Positions 27,316 through 34,169 of a stretch of DNA of 64,000 bases are shown here, piece after piece; position 1 is the first letter of the stretch, and each line of letters begins with the position of its first letter. This DNA comes from JBGRQA01 sp041725895. GTDB lineage: Bacteria > Bacteroidota > Bacteroidia > Bacteroidales > Marinifilaceae. The DNA is taken from contig JBGRQA010000025.1 in assembly GCA_041725895.1 (NCBI GenBank), positions 1-64,000 of the forward strand, given 5' to 3'. Position numbers and translations under genes: made by a program. Under the pieces are notes generated by a model. That model had not been told where the DNA came from and searched no databases. It saw only the letters and a program-made list of their open reading frames with translations.

Positions 27316-27348
27316 TTTGAATAATACAATAATTTATATCTATCTTTG
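27316..27348 (+). promoter_or_regulatory. Bacteroidota-type promoter for the pyr leader and pyrBI
   Basis: TTTG at 27316-27319 and TATCTTTG at 27341-27348 are separated by 21 bases. This matches the Bacteroidota sigma-ABfr consensus TTTG-N19-21-TAnnTTTG. Transcription would begin about 27353-27356, only a few bases before the leader ATG at 27358. Confidence 0.75.
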
Positions 27349-27357
27349 TAACCTAGA

Positions 27358-27609
27358 ATGAACAGAACAATAAGTCAATCTAGAACCGCAACAAAAGTCG
27401 TAAAAAGTGAAATCCTTCACTTTAAGTCCCGCTTTTTTCATATTTTTTTCCGAATAAAACAATTTCTGGAAGACTTGCCCTCTTTTTTGAATGGGGACCT
27501 GTTTCCTTTTAAGATATTTTCATTTCGAAAACCAACATTATCATTATTGATAGTTGTTGGTTTTTTTTTGTGCGCTAAAAAACATTTTATAAATACAATC
27601 ACCTTTTAA
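27358..27609 (+). CDS. Candidate pyr leader peptide (PyrL-like, attenuation ORF)
   Basis: This 83-codon ORF runs from just after the predicted transcription start to 11 bases before pyrB. The peptide is basic, then rich in Phe (F-F-H-I-F-F) where the DNA is T-rich, and resembles no enzyme. Its reading frame crosses the intrinsic terminator at 27528-27569, as enterobacterial pyrL does. A ribosome following closely behind RNA polymerase would prevent the hairpin from forming. The ORF has no Shine-Dalgarno site and may be translated from an almost leaderless mRNA. The call is based on arrangement, not on sequence similarity. Confidence 0.6.
   Translation: MNRTISQSRTATKVVKSEILHFKSRFFHIFFRIKQFLEDLPSFLNGDLFPFKIFSFRKPTLSLLIVVGFFLCAKKHFINTITF
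27404..27449 (+). promoter_or_regulatory. Pause hairpin and U-rich tract in the pyr leader
   Basis: AAAGTGAA (27404-27411) pairs perfectly with TTCACTTT (27416-27423) across a 4-base loop. Soon after come T6 (27433-27438) and T7 (27443-27449). A hairpin followed by U runs is what makes RNA polymerase pause when UTP is low in the known pyrBI attenuation mechanism. Confidence 0.6.
27528..27569 (+). terminator. Intrinsic terminator (attenuator) upstream of pyrB
   Basis: AAACCAACA pairs with TGTTGGTTT, with an inner TATCA/TGATA stem and a small internal loop, followed directly by a run of nine T. It lies inside the leader ORF and 52 bases before pyrB, so read-through is needed for pyrBI expression from the upstream promoter. 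Confidence 0.8.
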
Positions 27610-27620
27610 TAAATTATCAC

Positions 27621-28526
27621 ATGAAGAACAATTGCTTAGTATCGATCGACGACTACTCGAAAGAAGAAATTCTGGAAGTGCTTGCTAAAGCAGCGGAATT
27701 TGAAGCCAACCCCAACCAAAACCTGTTGGATGGAAAAGTTGTAGCTTCTTTGTTTTTCGAACCTTCAACTCGTACCCGTTTAAGTTTCGATACAGCCATC
27801 AGTAGAATGGGAGGCCGAATTGTTGGTTTCTCTGATGCCTCAGCAACCAGCGTAACCAAAGGTGAAACTCTGAAAGATACCATCATGATGGTAAGCAACT
27901 ATGCTGACTTGGTAGTAATGCGCCACCCTATCGAGGGATCGGCTAGATATGCCAGTGAAGTTTCTGAAGTTCCCGTAATCAATGCCGGAGACGGAGCCAA
28001 CCAACATCCCACTCAAACCATGTTGGATTTGTACTCTATCCAAAAAACCCAGGGAACCCTGGAAAACCTGAACATTTTCATGGTGGGTGATCTAAAATAT
28101 GGAAGAACCGTACATTCCCTGTTGATGGCACTTTCGCACTTCAACCCAACCTTCCATTTCATTGCTCCCAAGGAATTGGAAATCCCACAAGCCTACAAAT
28201 TGTTCATGGATCGGAACAATATCAAATACCATGAGCACACTGAATTCAATGAGATAATCAATGAAGCAGATATCCTTTACATGACTCGCGTACAACGTGA
28301 GCGTTTTGCCGATCCTTTGGAATACGAAAAGGTGAAAAACGTTTACATCCTTAAAAACGAAATGCTTGAAAACACTAAGGATAACCTGCGTATCCTTCAT
28401 CCACTGCCAAGAGTAAACGAAATTGATGTGGACGTAGACGCCAACCCAAAAGCTTACTATTTCCAGCAAGCATTGAACGGAGTTTACGCACGTCAGGCAA
28501 TTATCGCCAAAGCTCTTAATCTGTAG
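27621..28526 (+). CDS. pyrB: Aspartate carbamoyltransferase catalytic subunit
   Basis: This 301-residue enzyme makes N-carbamoyl-aspartate from aspartate and carbamoyl phosphate, the committed step of pyrimidine synthesis. The carbamoyl-phosphate loop F-E-P-S-T-R-T-R-L-S-F is at about 50-60, H-P-T-Q-T-M-L-D-L near 134, and the aspartate-binding Y-M-T-R-V-Q-R-E-R-F region near 227-236. H-P-L-P-R-V-N-E-I is near 262. With pyrI directly downstream it should form the class B, allosteric dodecamer. Its expression is probably gated by the leader attenuator. Confidence 0.97.
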   Translation: MKNNCLVSIDDYSKEEILEVLAKAAEFEANPNQNLLDGKVVASLFFEPSTRTRLSFDTAISRMGGRIVGFSDASATSVTKGETLKDTIMMVSNYADLVVMRHPIEGSARYASEVSEVPVINAGDGANQHPTQTMLDLYSIQKTQGTLENLNIFMVGDLKYGRTVHSLLMALSHFNPTFHFIAPKELEIPQAYKLFMDRNNIKYHEHTEFNEIINEADILYMTRVQRERFADPLEYEKVKNVYILKNEMLENTKDNLRILHPLPRVNEIDVDVDANPKAYYFQQALNGVYARQAIIAKALNL

Positions 28527-28567
28527 TTTTCATTTATTCACAAACAAAAAAGAAGGAACAATACGAT

Positions 28568-29029
28568 ATGTCAACAACCAAAAAAGAATTACAAGTAAGC
28601 GCTATCGAAAACGGAACTGTTATCGATCATATTCCAGCAGAATACCTTTTCCAGGTTATCAATATTCTAGGATTGGATAAGAATACAAATCCTGTAACTT
28701 TTGGTAGCAACCTTGAAAGTGGAAAATTGGGCAAAAAAGCAATTATCAAAATAGCTGATAAATTCTTTGAGGATGAAGAGATCAATAAAATTTCACTCAT
28801 CGCCCCTAATGCAAAACTGAATATCATCCGCAACTACCAGGTAGCTGAGAAAAGAGTGGTGGAATCTCCGGATAAAGTAATTGGTATTGCCAAGTGTATG
28901 AATCCAAAATGTATTACCAACCACGAGCAGGTTACGACCCGCTTTAAAGTAATTAAGAAAAATCCAATTACATTAAAGTGTCATTACTGCGAAAAAATTA
29001 CGGATCACGACCATATTGAAATGGTGTAA
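28568..29029 (+). CDS. pyrI: Aspartate carbamoyltransferase regulatory subunit
   Basis: This 153-residue subunit has an N-terminal nucleotide-binding domain (V-S-A-I-E-N-G-T-V-I-D-H-I, residues 10-22) that binds ATP/CTP/UTP. The C-terminal zinc domain has four cysteines in C-M-N-P-K-C and C-H-Y-C, which contacts PyrB. It starts 41 bases after pyrB with an AAGGA site. It is the last gene of the pyr transcript and ends at a strong terminator. Confidence 0.96.
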   Translation: MSTTKKELQVSAIENGTVIDHIPAEYLFQVINILGLDKNTNPVTFGSNLESGKLGKKAIIKIADKFFEDEEINKISLIAPNAKLNIIRNYQVAEKRVVESPDKVIGIAKCMNPKCITNHEQVTTRFKVIKKNPITLKCHYCEKITDHDHIEMV

Positions 29030-29057
29030 TTCCGTTATATATGTTTTCTACTTAGAG

Positions 29058-29085
29058 AAAGGGGAAGTCTTCGGACTTCCTTTTT
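29058..29085 (+). terminator. Intrinsic terminator of pyrBI
   Basis: GGAAGTC-TTCG-GACTTCC forms a perfect 7-bp stem with a stable UUCG-type tetraloop, followed by TTTTTC. Confidence 0.9.
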
Positions 29086-29436
29086 CATTTTATTCCCATT
29101 CCTACTGGAGTAAACCCCCAGGTTCATTCCCTATTTTTTTTATGAACCTGCTCACAACAACTATTAACATCATTCTTCAATCAGGATTTAACCGAAACAA
29201 TTAAAATTGAAGTAGAAACCAAATCCAGGCATTCTTCATTCACCAATACATTTTTCCACCCTAAAATGAAAGACACCCCAACTGCAGCGGCAATTGCAGA
29301 GACATCGCCCTTTGCAATTTTTCTTTTGGTCACAGTTAATTCATATTTGCTCAAAGACAAATCCCATCCGAACAAAAACCAGTAACCGGAGAGTTTAATT
29401 TTCGTTTAACAAAACAACAAACAAAGTCAATTGCCT
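29086..29436. other. Intergenic between pyrBI and a hybrid kinase
   Basis: About 350 bases after the pyrBI terminator. A minus-strand frame at 29181-29375 is open for 64 codons but has no recognisable domain and no ribosome site; I do not call it. The kinase promoter must lie here. Confidence 0.4.
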
Positions 29437-30846
29437 ATGACTCTCTCGAACATCGATCTTCTAACCAAAATCGAACAATTGGAAAAGGAAAACAGGGAAC
29501 TACAATCCCAGTTATCCTACTTTATCAATTCTGCAGACCAAACCTCTGATGCTGATCATCTGCAATTTGAAAACATCCAATGTTTCCAAAAACCAAACGA
29601 CCAAATCAACTGTGATCCCGTAAGAGCTGGCAAACTGAATAGTGACGAAAAAAGCACTGTTTCACCTGATGTTTTAAAAGAGATAACCGAAGAGCGGAAA
29701 TCTAAAGAAGCACTCATTCAGGCCAAAGAAAAAGCAGAGGAAAGTAACCGCCTGAAATCGGCCTTCCTGGCCAATATGTCGCATGAAATTCGCACCCCAA
29801 TGAATGGAATTCTTGGTTTTGCCAATATGCTGGATGATCCCCATTTAAGCCAAAGCGAAAAAAAACTATATGTTCAGATAATAAATGAGAGTGGGCAACA
29901 ACTGCTTTCCATTATCAATGATATTATTGATATCTCCAAAATTGAAGCAGGCCAAATCAGTCTTCAGGAAGAATCCGTCTGCCTTCTCTCATTTTTGCAA
30001 GAAATTCAGCACTTCTTTCAACCCCGGGCCGATGAGAAAGGTTTGAAATTTCGATTACTTCCTCCTCCTCAGATGGAAGATACTCACATTCGGATCGACC
30101 AGGTAAAACTGCGCCAGGTAATTACCAACCTATTGACCAATGCCTTTAAATTTACCCACGAAGGCTTTGTGGAGTTCGGCTGCCTGCAAGAAAACAACCA
30201 ACTTCAATTCTTTGTAAAAGACAGTGGTATAGGCATTCCGGCAAAGGAACAAAACTACATCTTCGATCGGTTCCGTCAGGCCAATTCTACCACGAGTACA
30301 AAATACGGGGGCACAGGACTGGGACTCGCCATCTCCAAAGCCTACATCGAAATAATGGGAGGAACAATTGCATTGAAATCACAGGAAGGAGAAGGAACCC
30401 AGTTCTATTTCTCAATTCCTTTTAACAGTTCAAAAACCCAAGAGGAGACTCCTTCCAATCAATCCTTAACTCGTAACTGGAAAAACAGAAAAATTCTCAT
30501 TGCTGAAGATGAAGAGTTCAACTATCTCTTTTTGGAGGAGATTCTACGACCAACTGGAGTGGAACTAATAAGGGCTGAGAACGGCAACAAAGCCATTCAA
30601 CTATGCAGAGAGCATTCTGACCTGAACCTGGTCCTTATGGATATCAAGATGCCCAATACCAATGGGATTGAGGCCACTCTTCAAATCCGAAAGTTTGAAC
30701 CGGACCTTCCCATTATCGCACAAACCGCCTATGCTTATCCCGAGGATAGGGACAAGGCCCTTGAGGCGGGATGCAACGATTACATCACCAAACCCATCGA
30801 TCGAACTATATTGTTGAATCTATTAAATAACTACTTTGGAGAATAA
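29437..30846 (+). CDS. Hybrid histidine kinase with receiver, no sensory domain
   Basis: This 469-residue soluble protein has an N-terminal coiled coil (T-K-I-E-Q-L-E-K-E-N-R-E-L-Q-S, residues about 8-25) and an unstructured linker. HisKA carries phospho-acceptor His116 in N-M-S-H-E-I-R-T-P-M-N. The HATPase domain (D-S-G-I-G-I, G-G-T-G-L-G-L) is followed by a receiver with Asp402 (L-V-L-M-D-I-K-M-P). The kinase and receiver parts closely match those of the kinase at 4131. No PAS or periplasmic sensor is present, so the signal probably comes through a partner bound to the coiled coil. The ATG at 29437 is chosen over TTG 29431. Confidence 0.9.
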   Translation: MTLSNIDLLTKIEQLEKENRELQSQLSYFINSADQTSDADHLQFENIQCFQKPNDQINCDPVRAGKLNSDEKSTVSPDVLKEITEERKSKEALIQAKEKAEESNRLKSAFLANMSHEIRTPMNGILGFANMLDDPHLSQSEKKLYVQIINESGQQLLSIINDIIDISKIEAGQISLQEESVCLLSFLQEIQHFFQPRADEKGLKFRLLPPPQMEDTHIRIDQVKLRQVITNLLTNAFKFTHEGFVEFGCLQENNQLQFFVKDSGIGIPAKEQNYIFDRFRQANSTTSTKYGGTGLGLAISKAYIEIMGGTIALKSQEGEGTQFYFSIPFNSSKTQEETPSNQSLTRNWKNRKILIAEDEEFNYLFLEEILRPTGVELIRAENGNKAIQLCREHSDLNLVLMDIKMPNTNGIEATLQIRKFEPDLPIIAQTAYAYPEDRDKALEAGCNDYITKPIDRTILLNLLNNYFGE

Positions 30847-31012
30847 ATATAGGAATGAAAGGAAACCTTGGAATCTGTACATATCTAATTCTATATATCC
30901 AATCCCATTTAATTGCTTACCTTTGCAGGCGAAAATTTGATATCGACTCATTCATCAGAGTCCCTATTCAGGAATTAAGTACAATTGTAATTCCTCATTT
31001 ACAGAGAACAAA

Positions 31013-31669
31013 ATGGAAAACATTCAACAAATAAGAACCCATATCGATTCGGCTTTAGCCAATGGCGAAAGCGGTAAATACGGTGCCTGCAGAAAAGATC
31101 TGAAAATCATCTACGATGCTATTAAAAAAAATCCAATCCTGTTATGGGAGGATGCCTATGTTTCCCAATTGGGTAAAACAATCATTCTGATGATTCACCT
31201 GGATTTGATTGATGACGAGGATCAAAACATTGGTCTGGCCCACATGGCCTATATTTACATTACCAAAGGTTTACTACGGGAACAGAAAATGCTTCCGGAA
31301 CCGGATACCTGTGAACTGTTTCGAATCATTAAAGACCGTATCATTCTACTGAAAAGCTTCGACGATTTTTTTGTGGATAGCCTTATCTCCTTCTACTTTG
31401 CCAATAACAAGGCGAAAAACCAGGACGAACACAATGAGCAGCGGAAAGCTGTACTTAACAGAGTTCCGTTGATGCAGTTTGCAGATATTCATCAGATAGA
31501 GCAAGACTACCCCAACCTGAGAGATGATGAGTTTTTGCTGGATTTAAGCAACTATATTGAACACGATGGAGAAATTGGAGCGGAAGAAATCAAAGAAGCT
31601 CTGGTGCTTCACGAAATTCTTTACAAATTCACCATTCAACAGCTAAAGGAAGGAAAACTCTACTATTAA
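31013..31669 (+). CDS. Unrecognised helical cytoplasmic protein
   Basis: This 218-residue protein has no signal peptide or membrane helix. It appears almost entirely alpha-helical, with acidic stretches (D-L-I-D-D-E-D-Q-N near 68) and hydrophobic heptads, and a C-terminus rich in Glu and Leu. I do not recognise a named family. It is flanked by a hybrid kinase and a flavoprotein gene with no shared operon spacing. Confidence 0.7.
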   Translation: MENIQQIRTHIDSALANGESGKYGACRKDLKIIYDAIKKNPILLWEDAYVSQLGKTIILMIHLDLIDDEDQNIGLAHMAYIYITKGLLREQKMLPEPDTCELFRIIKDRIILLKSFDDFFVDSLISFYFANNKAKNQDEHNEQRKAVLNRVPLMQFADIHQIEQDYPNLRDDEFLLDLSNYIEHDGEIGAEEIKEALVLHEILYKFTIQQLKEGKLYY

Positions 31670-31781
31670 GACTCATAGGTCTTAATTTTGTTCAAATGCA
31701 AAAGAAATCTGTAACCTTTTACATCCAGTCATTAACATATTTCAATTTTTATTTCTATCTTAAACTTCCAAACAGGCAATA

Positions 31782-31800
31782 GGCAGGTTCTCAACCTGCC
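31782..31800 (+). promoter_or_regulatory. Short perfect hairpin in the 5' region of the flavoprotein gene
   Basis: GGCAGGTT-CTC-AACCTGCC is an 8-bp perfect stem with a 3-base loop, 41 bases before the next start codon and without a U tract. It could be an operator or an mRNA structure. Confidence 0.4.
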
Positions 31801-31841
31801 CATCCTGCTTCCAATTAAAGTAACGATAGAACTCAGACTAT

Positions 31842-33323
31842 ATGGAACAATACGACCTGGTTGTTTTGGGCAGTGGACCCGCAGGTTTCTCCGCTGCCAT
31901 GCGCGCTGTGGATTTCAATAAATCGGTTTGCCTGATTGAAGCCAACCATTTGGGGGGGGCAGGGATCATGAATGGGGCTTTGACTTCAAAAACCATGTGG
32001 GAACTCTCCAGGGACTATGCCATTGCTTCCGCGGTTAATCGGGGCTACCGGGTTTCCGGCCTGAACGTTGACTACAATAAGGTACAGAAAACCATCGTAC
32101 AAGCTGCCAAACAGAAGCAACTCCAGATGCTCTCCCAGATCGAAACCTTCTCGGAAAAGAAGAACGGGTACGGCAACATTACCCTCAAGGAAGGCTGGGC
32201 AAAATTCATAGATAATCACACCGTAGAAATCACAATGGAGGATCGGAAAGAAATCGTAAAGGGAGATAACTTTATCATTGCAACCGGATCGAGGCCCCGG
32301 CACATTCCCGATATTGAAGTGGATCAGAAGCGCATCATCGACTCCGATGGGATTATGGACCTGAAAGAATTTCCGGAACGCATGATTATTATCGGTTCCG
32401 GTATTATTGGTTGTGAGTTTGCCACCATTTTCTCCAATTACAATCAAACCGAGGTACATCTTTTGGATCGTCAACACAGGGTAATTCCCTACGAGGATGA
32501 TGACCTGAGCGATTTTGTTTCTCACAACCTGGAGCGCAACGGGGTAACCATTTATCATACTGCCAACCTGAGAACCATACGTAAGCACGAGGACTGCCTG
32601 GAAGTAGTATTGGATTACCAGGACGGTCATTCTGCCGTACTGGAGGTAGATGTGGCCCTGATCGCCGTTGGCCGGGCCCCCAACCTGGACAACCTGGGAC
32701 TTGAAAATGTGGGCATAACCACTACAACAAGAGGATACTTGAACATCAACGAGGTTTGTGCCACCGACGATTTCAAATCCTGCAATATTTTTGCCGCAGG
32801 TGACGTTTCGGGTCATGCCCAACTCTACTCCGTAGGCGAACTGCAGGGGCGCTACATTGTAGAGGCTCTGTACGGTGATTTGGAGTATCCCCTGGACTAC
32901 TCCAACATGAGTACATTGATGTTCTTCCGTCCCGAAGTTGCAGCGGTTGGACTCAATGAAAAGGCTTGCCAGAAAAAGGGAATCTCCTACAAAGTTGCCA
33001 TCTACTCCAATTCCCTGGTCAATCGGGCAGTAGCCATGCGGGCTACCAACGGATTTGTGAAAATTATTGTAAGTGACGATGGGGAGGATCGAATACTTGG
33101 CATGCGGGCAGCGGGACCTCAAGCCTCTACCCTGATTACCTCCATCGCCTACCAGATTACCCAGAAAGGAAGCCTGAAAGATATTCGTCAAAACATTCAT
33201 CCCCATCCCTCCATAAGCGAAGGAATCCAGGAGTGCCTGCGGGTATTCGACGAAAAATCGATCTACAAACCCAAAGCTTTTCCCGACCTGATCAAACTCA
33301 AATACTGGAAACCGGATGAGTAA
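31842..33323 (+). CDS. Class I flavin disulfide-reductase homologue lacking redox cysteines
   Basis: This 493-residue FAD/NAD(P)-dependent oxidoreductase has the dihydrolipoamide dehydrogenase layout. The FAD-binding G-S-G-P-A-G is near residue 11, the NAD(P) G-S-G-I-I-G near 184, the second FAD motif F-A-A-G-D-V near 316, and the dimerisation domain has H-P-H-P-S-I-S-E at the His-Glu dyad. The usual C-x4-C disulfide is absent: the segment aligns without a gap but reads G-G-A-G-I-M-N-G-A-L-T-S-K-T, with Gly and Ala replacing both cysteines. It cannot act as a classical lipoamide or mercuric reductase; an NAD(P)H:quinone, transhydrogenase or other flavin role is possible. Confidence 0.88.
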   Translation: MEQYDLVVLGSGPAGFSAAMRAVDFNKSVCLIEANHLGGAGIMNGALTSKTMWELSRDYAIASAVNRGYRVSGLNVDYNKVQKTIVQAAKQKQLQMLSQIETFSEKKNGYGNITLKEGWAKFIDNHTVEITMEDRKEIVKGDNFIIATGSRPRHIPDIEVDQKRIIDSDGIMDLKEFPERMIIIGSGIIGCEFATIFSNYNQTEVHLLDRQHRVIPYEDDDLSDFVSHNLERNGVTIYHTANLRTIRKHEDCLEVVLDYQDGHSAVLEVDVALIAVGRAPNLDNLGLENVGITTTTRGYLNINEVCATDDFKSCNIFAAGDVSGHAQLYSVGELQGRYIVEALYGDLEYPLDYSNMSTLMFFRPEVAAVGLNEKACQKKGISYKVAIYSNSLVNRAVAMRATNGFVKIIVSDDGEDRILGMRAAGPQASTLITSIAYQITQKGSLKDIRQNIHPHPSISEGIQECLRVFDEKSIYKPKAFPDLIKLKYWKPDE

Positions 33324-33395
33324 TACACTCTTCCTAGCCCTTGGGAAATGATACAAGACGTTCGTAATTCAGGTGGGGATTATTTTGCTTAAGCA

Positions 33396-33552
33396 GGGGA
33401 AGACTGTTCGGACCACGAAAAGTGTCCCGACCAGCCCCCAACCTCAATAAACTTAATGTTTCCCCTCCTACTTCCCCTCCCTCCAGTAAACATCAAAGAA
33501 ATGGAATCATGTCGTTAACACTTTCCGGCATGGCTTTGCCTCTTTCCGCCAT
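33396..33552. repeat. Left copy of 157-bp direct repeat flanking the eCIS cluster
   Basis: Runs from ggggaagactgttcgg to ttccgccat and matches 63238-63393 in the same orientation, with one C inserted and three substitutions (about 97% identity). It contains the start of a 21-bp minisatellite at its right end. It lies 72 bases after the flavoprotein gene and before the eCIS genes. Confidence 0.95.
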
Positions 33553-33800
33553 CCCGTTGACCTTTGGCGGAGGACCTTTCCGATCCGCGCCAACCCTTTG
33601 ACTATTGCCGCCATCCCTGAGACCTTTGACGCAAGACCTTTCCGATCCGCGCCAACCCTTTGACTATTGCCGCCATCCCTGAGACCTTTGACGGAAGACC
33701 TTTTCAATCCGCGCCATCCCTTTGACCTTTGCCGCCATCCCTGAGACCTTTGTCGGAAGACCTTTCCGATCCGCGCCAACCCTTTGACTATTGCCGGAAA
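33553..33800. repeat. Minisatellite, 62-bp higher-order repeat of about 21-bp units
   Basis: The unit gccgccatccctgagacc recurs at 33607, 33669 and 33731, exactly 62 bases apart, with a related fragment at 33793. Each 62-bp block is itself three related 20-21-bp units (for example cgcgccaaccctttgactatt). Base composition is GC-richer than neighbouring DNA. The array continues from the end of the left 157-bp repeat. Confidence 0.9.
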
Positions 33801-34104
33801 ACTACTGATATTTTCCAGCCCCGGCAAACCTTAAAAGGACTCCGAGCAAGATCTAAAGCAGCCGTATATTAAGAAAAGATACGAAACAAAACTAAAAAGG
33901 AAAAGAACATTACCTTAAGTTCTTTATCAAATGATATAAGTGTTAATAACAACAACAAAAGATCGTAAAATACACCAATATCCTTTAGAGAAAAAAAAGT
34001 AAGACATCAAATCGAAAGTCTTGATAATATTTTCAACTGCCAGGAGGATCTTGTTACACCCCTATCAAAATATCTAACTGTATAGGTTTCATAGCCAAAA
34101 GTAC
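33801..34104. other. AT-rich intergenic stretch, no gene seen
   Basis: This lies between the minisatellite and the palindrome. It contains no credible ORF, RNA gene or terminator. Confidence 0.5.
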
Positions 34105-34145
34105 AATACCAAACCACCCCTCCCGGCCGAGGCTGAGAGGGGTGG
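34105..34145. repeat. Left copy of 41-bp palindromic repeat
   Basis: Differs at one base from 63849-63889. CCACCCCTC and GAGGGGTGG form a 9-bp perfect stem around a 14-base loop. Just past the stop of the last eCIS-cluster gene (34170), so it may end that transcript. REP-like. Confidence 0.85.
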
Positions 34146-34169
34146 ACTAGAAAATCATATATACATCCA

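Noticed and set aside
29181..29375. A 64-codon minus-strand ORF between pyrI and the kinase
   Set aside because: No domain, no ribosome site and no operon context.
31949..31960. Run of eight G as a possible frameshift in the flavoprotein gene
   Set aside because: Both sides are in the same frame and align without a gap to the family.
31986..33356. A 456-codon minus-strand open frame opposite the flavoprotein gene
   Set aside because: It has no domain and is a mirror effect of the codon use of the real gene, which has every FAD/NAD motif.
33607..33800. Possible CRISPR array
   Set aside because: Repeats are adjacent with no unique spacers and there are no cas genes.
33507..33827. A 106-codon minus-strand frame across the left minisatellite
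   Set aside because: It exists because the repeat lacks stops in this frame; the 62-bp block makes the same DNA read in all frames, and it does not match the conserved end of the right copy.
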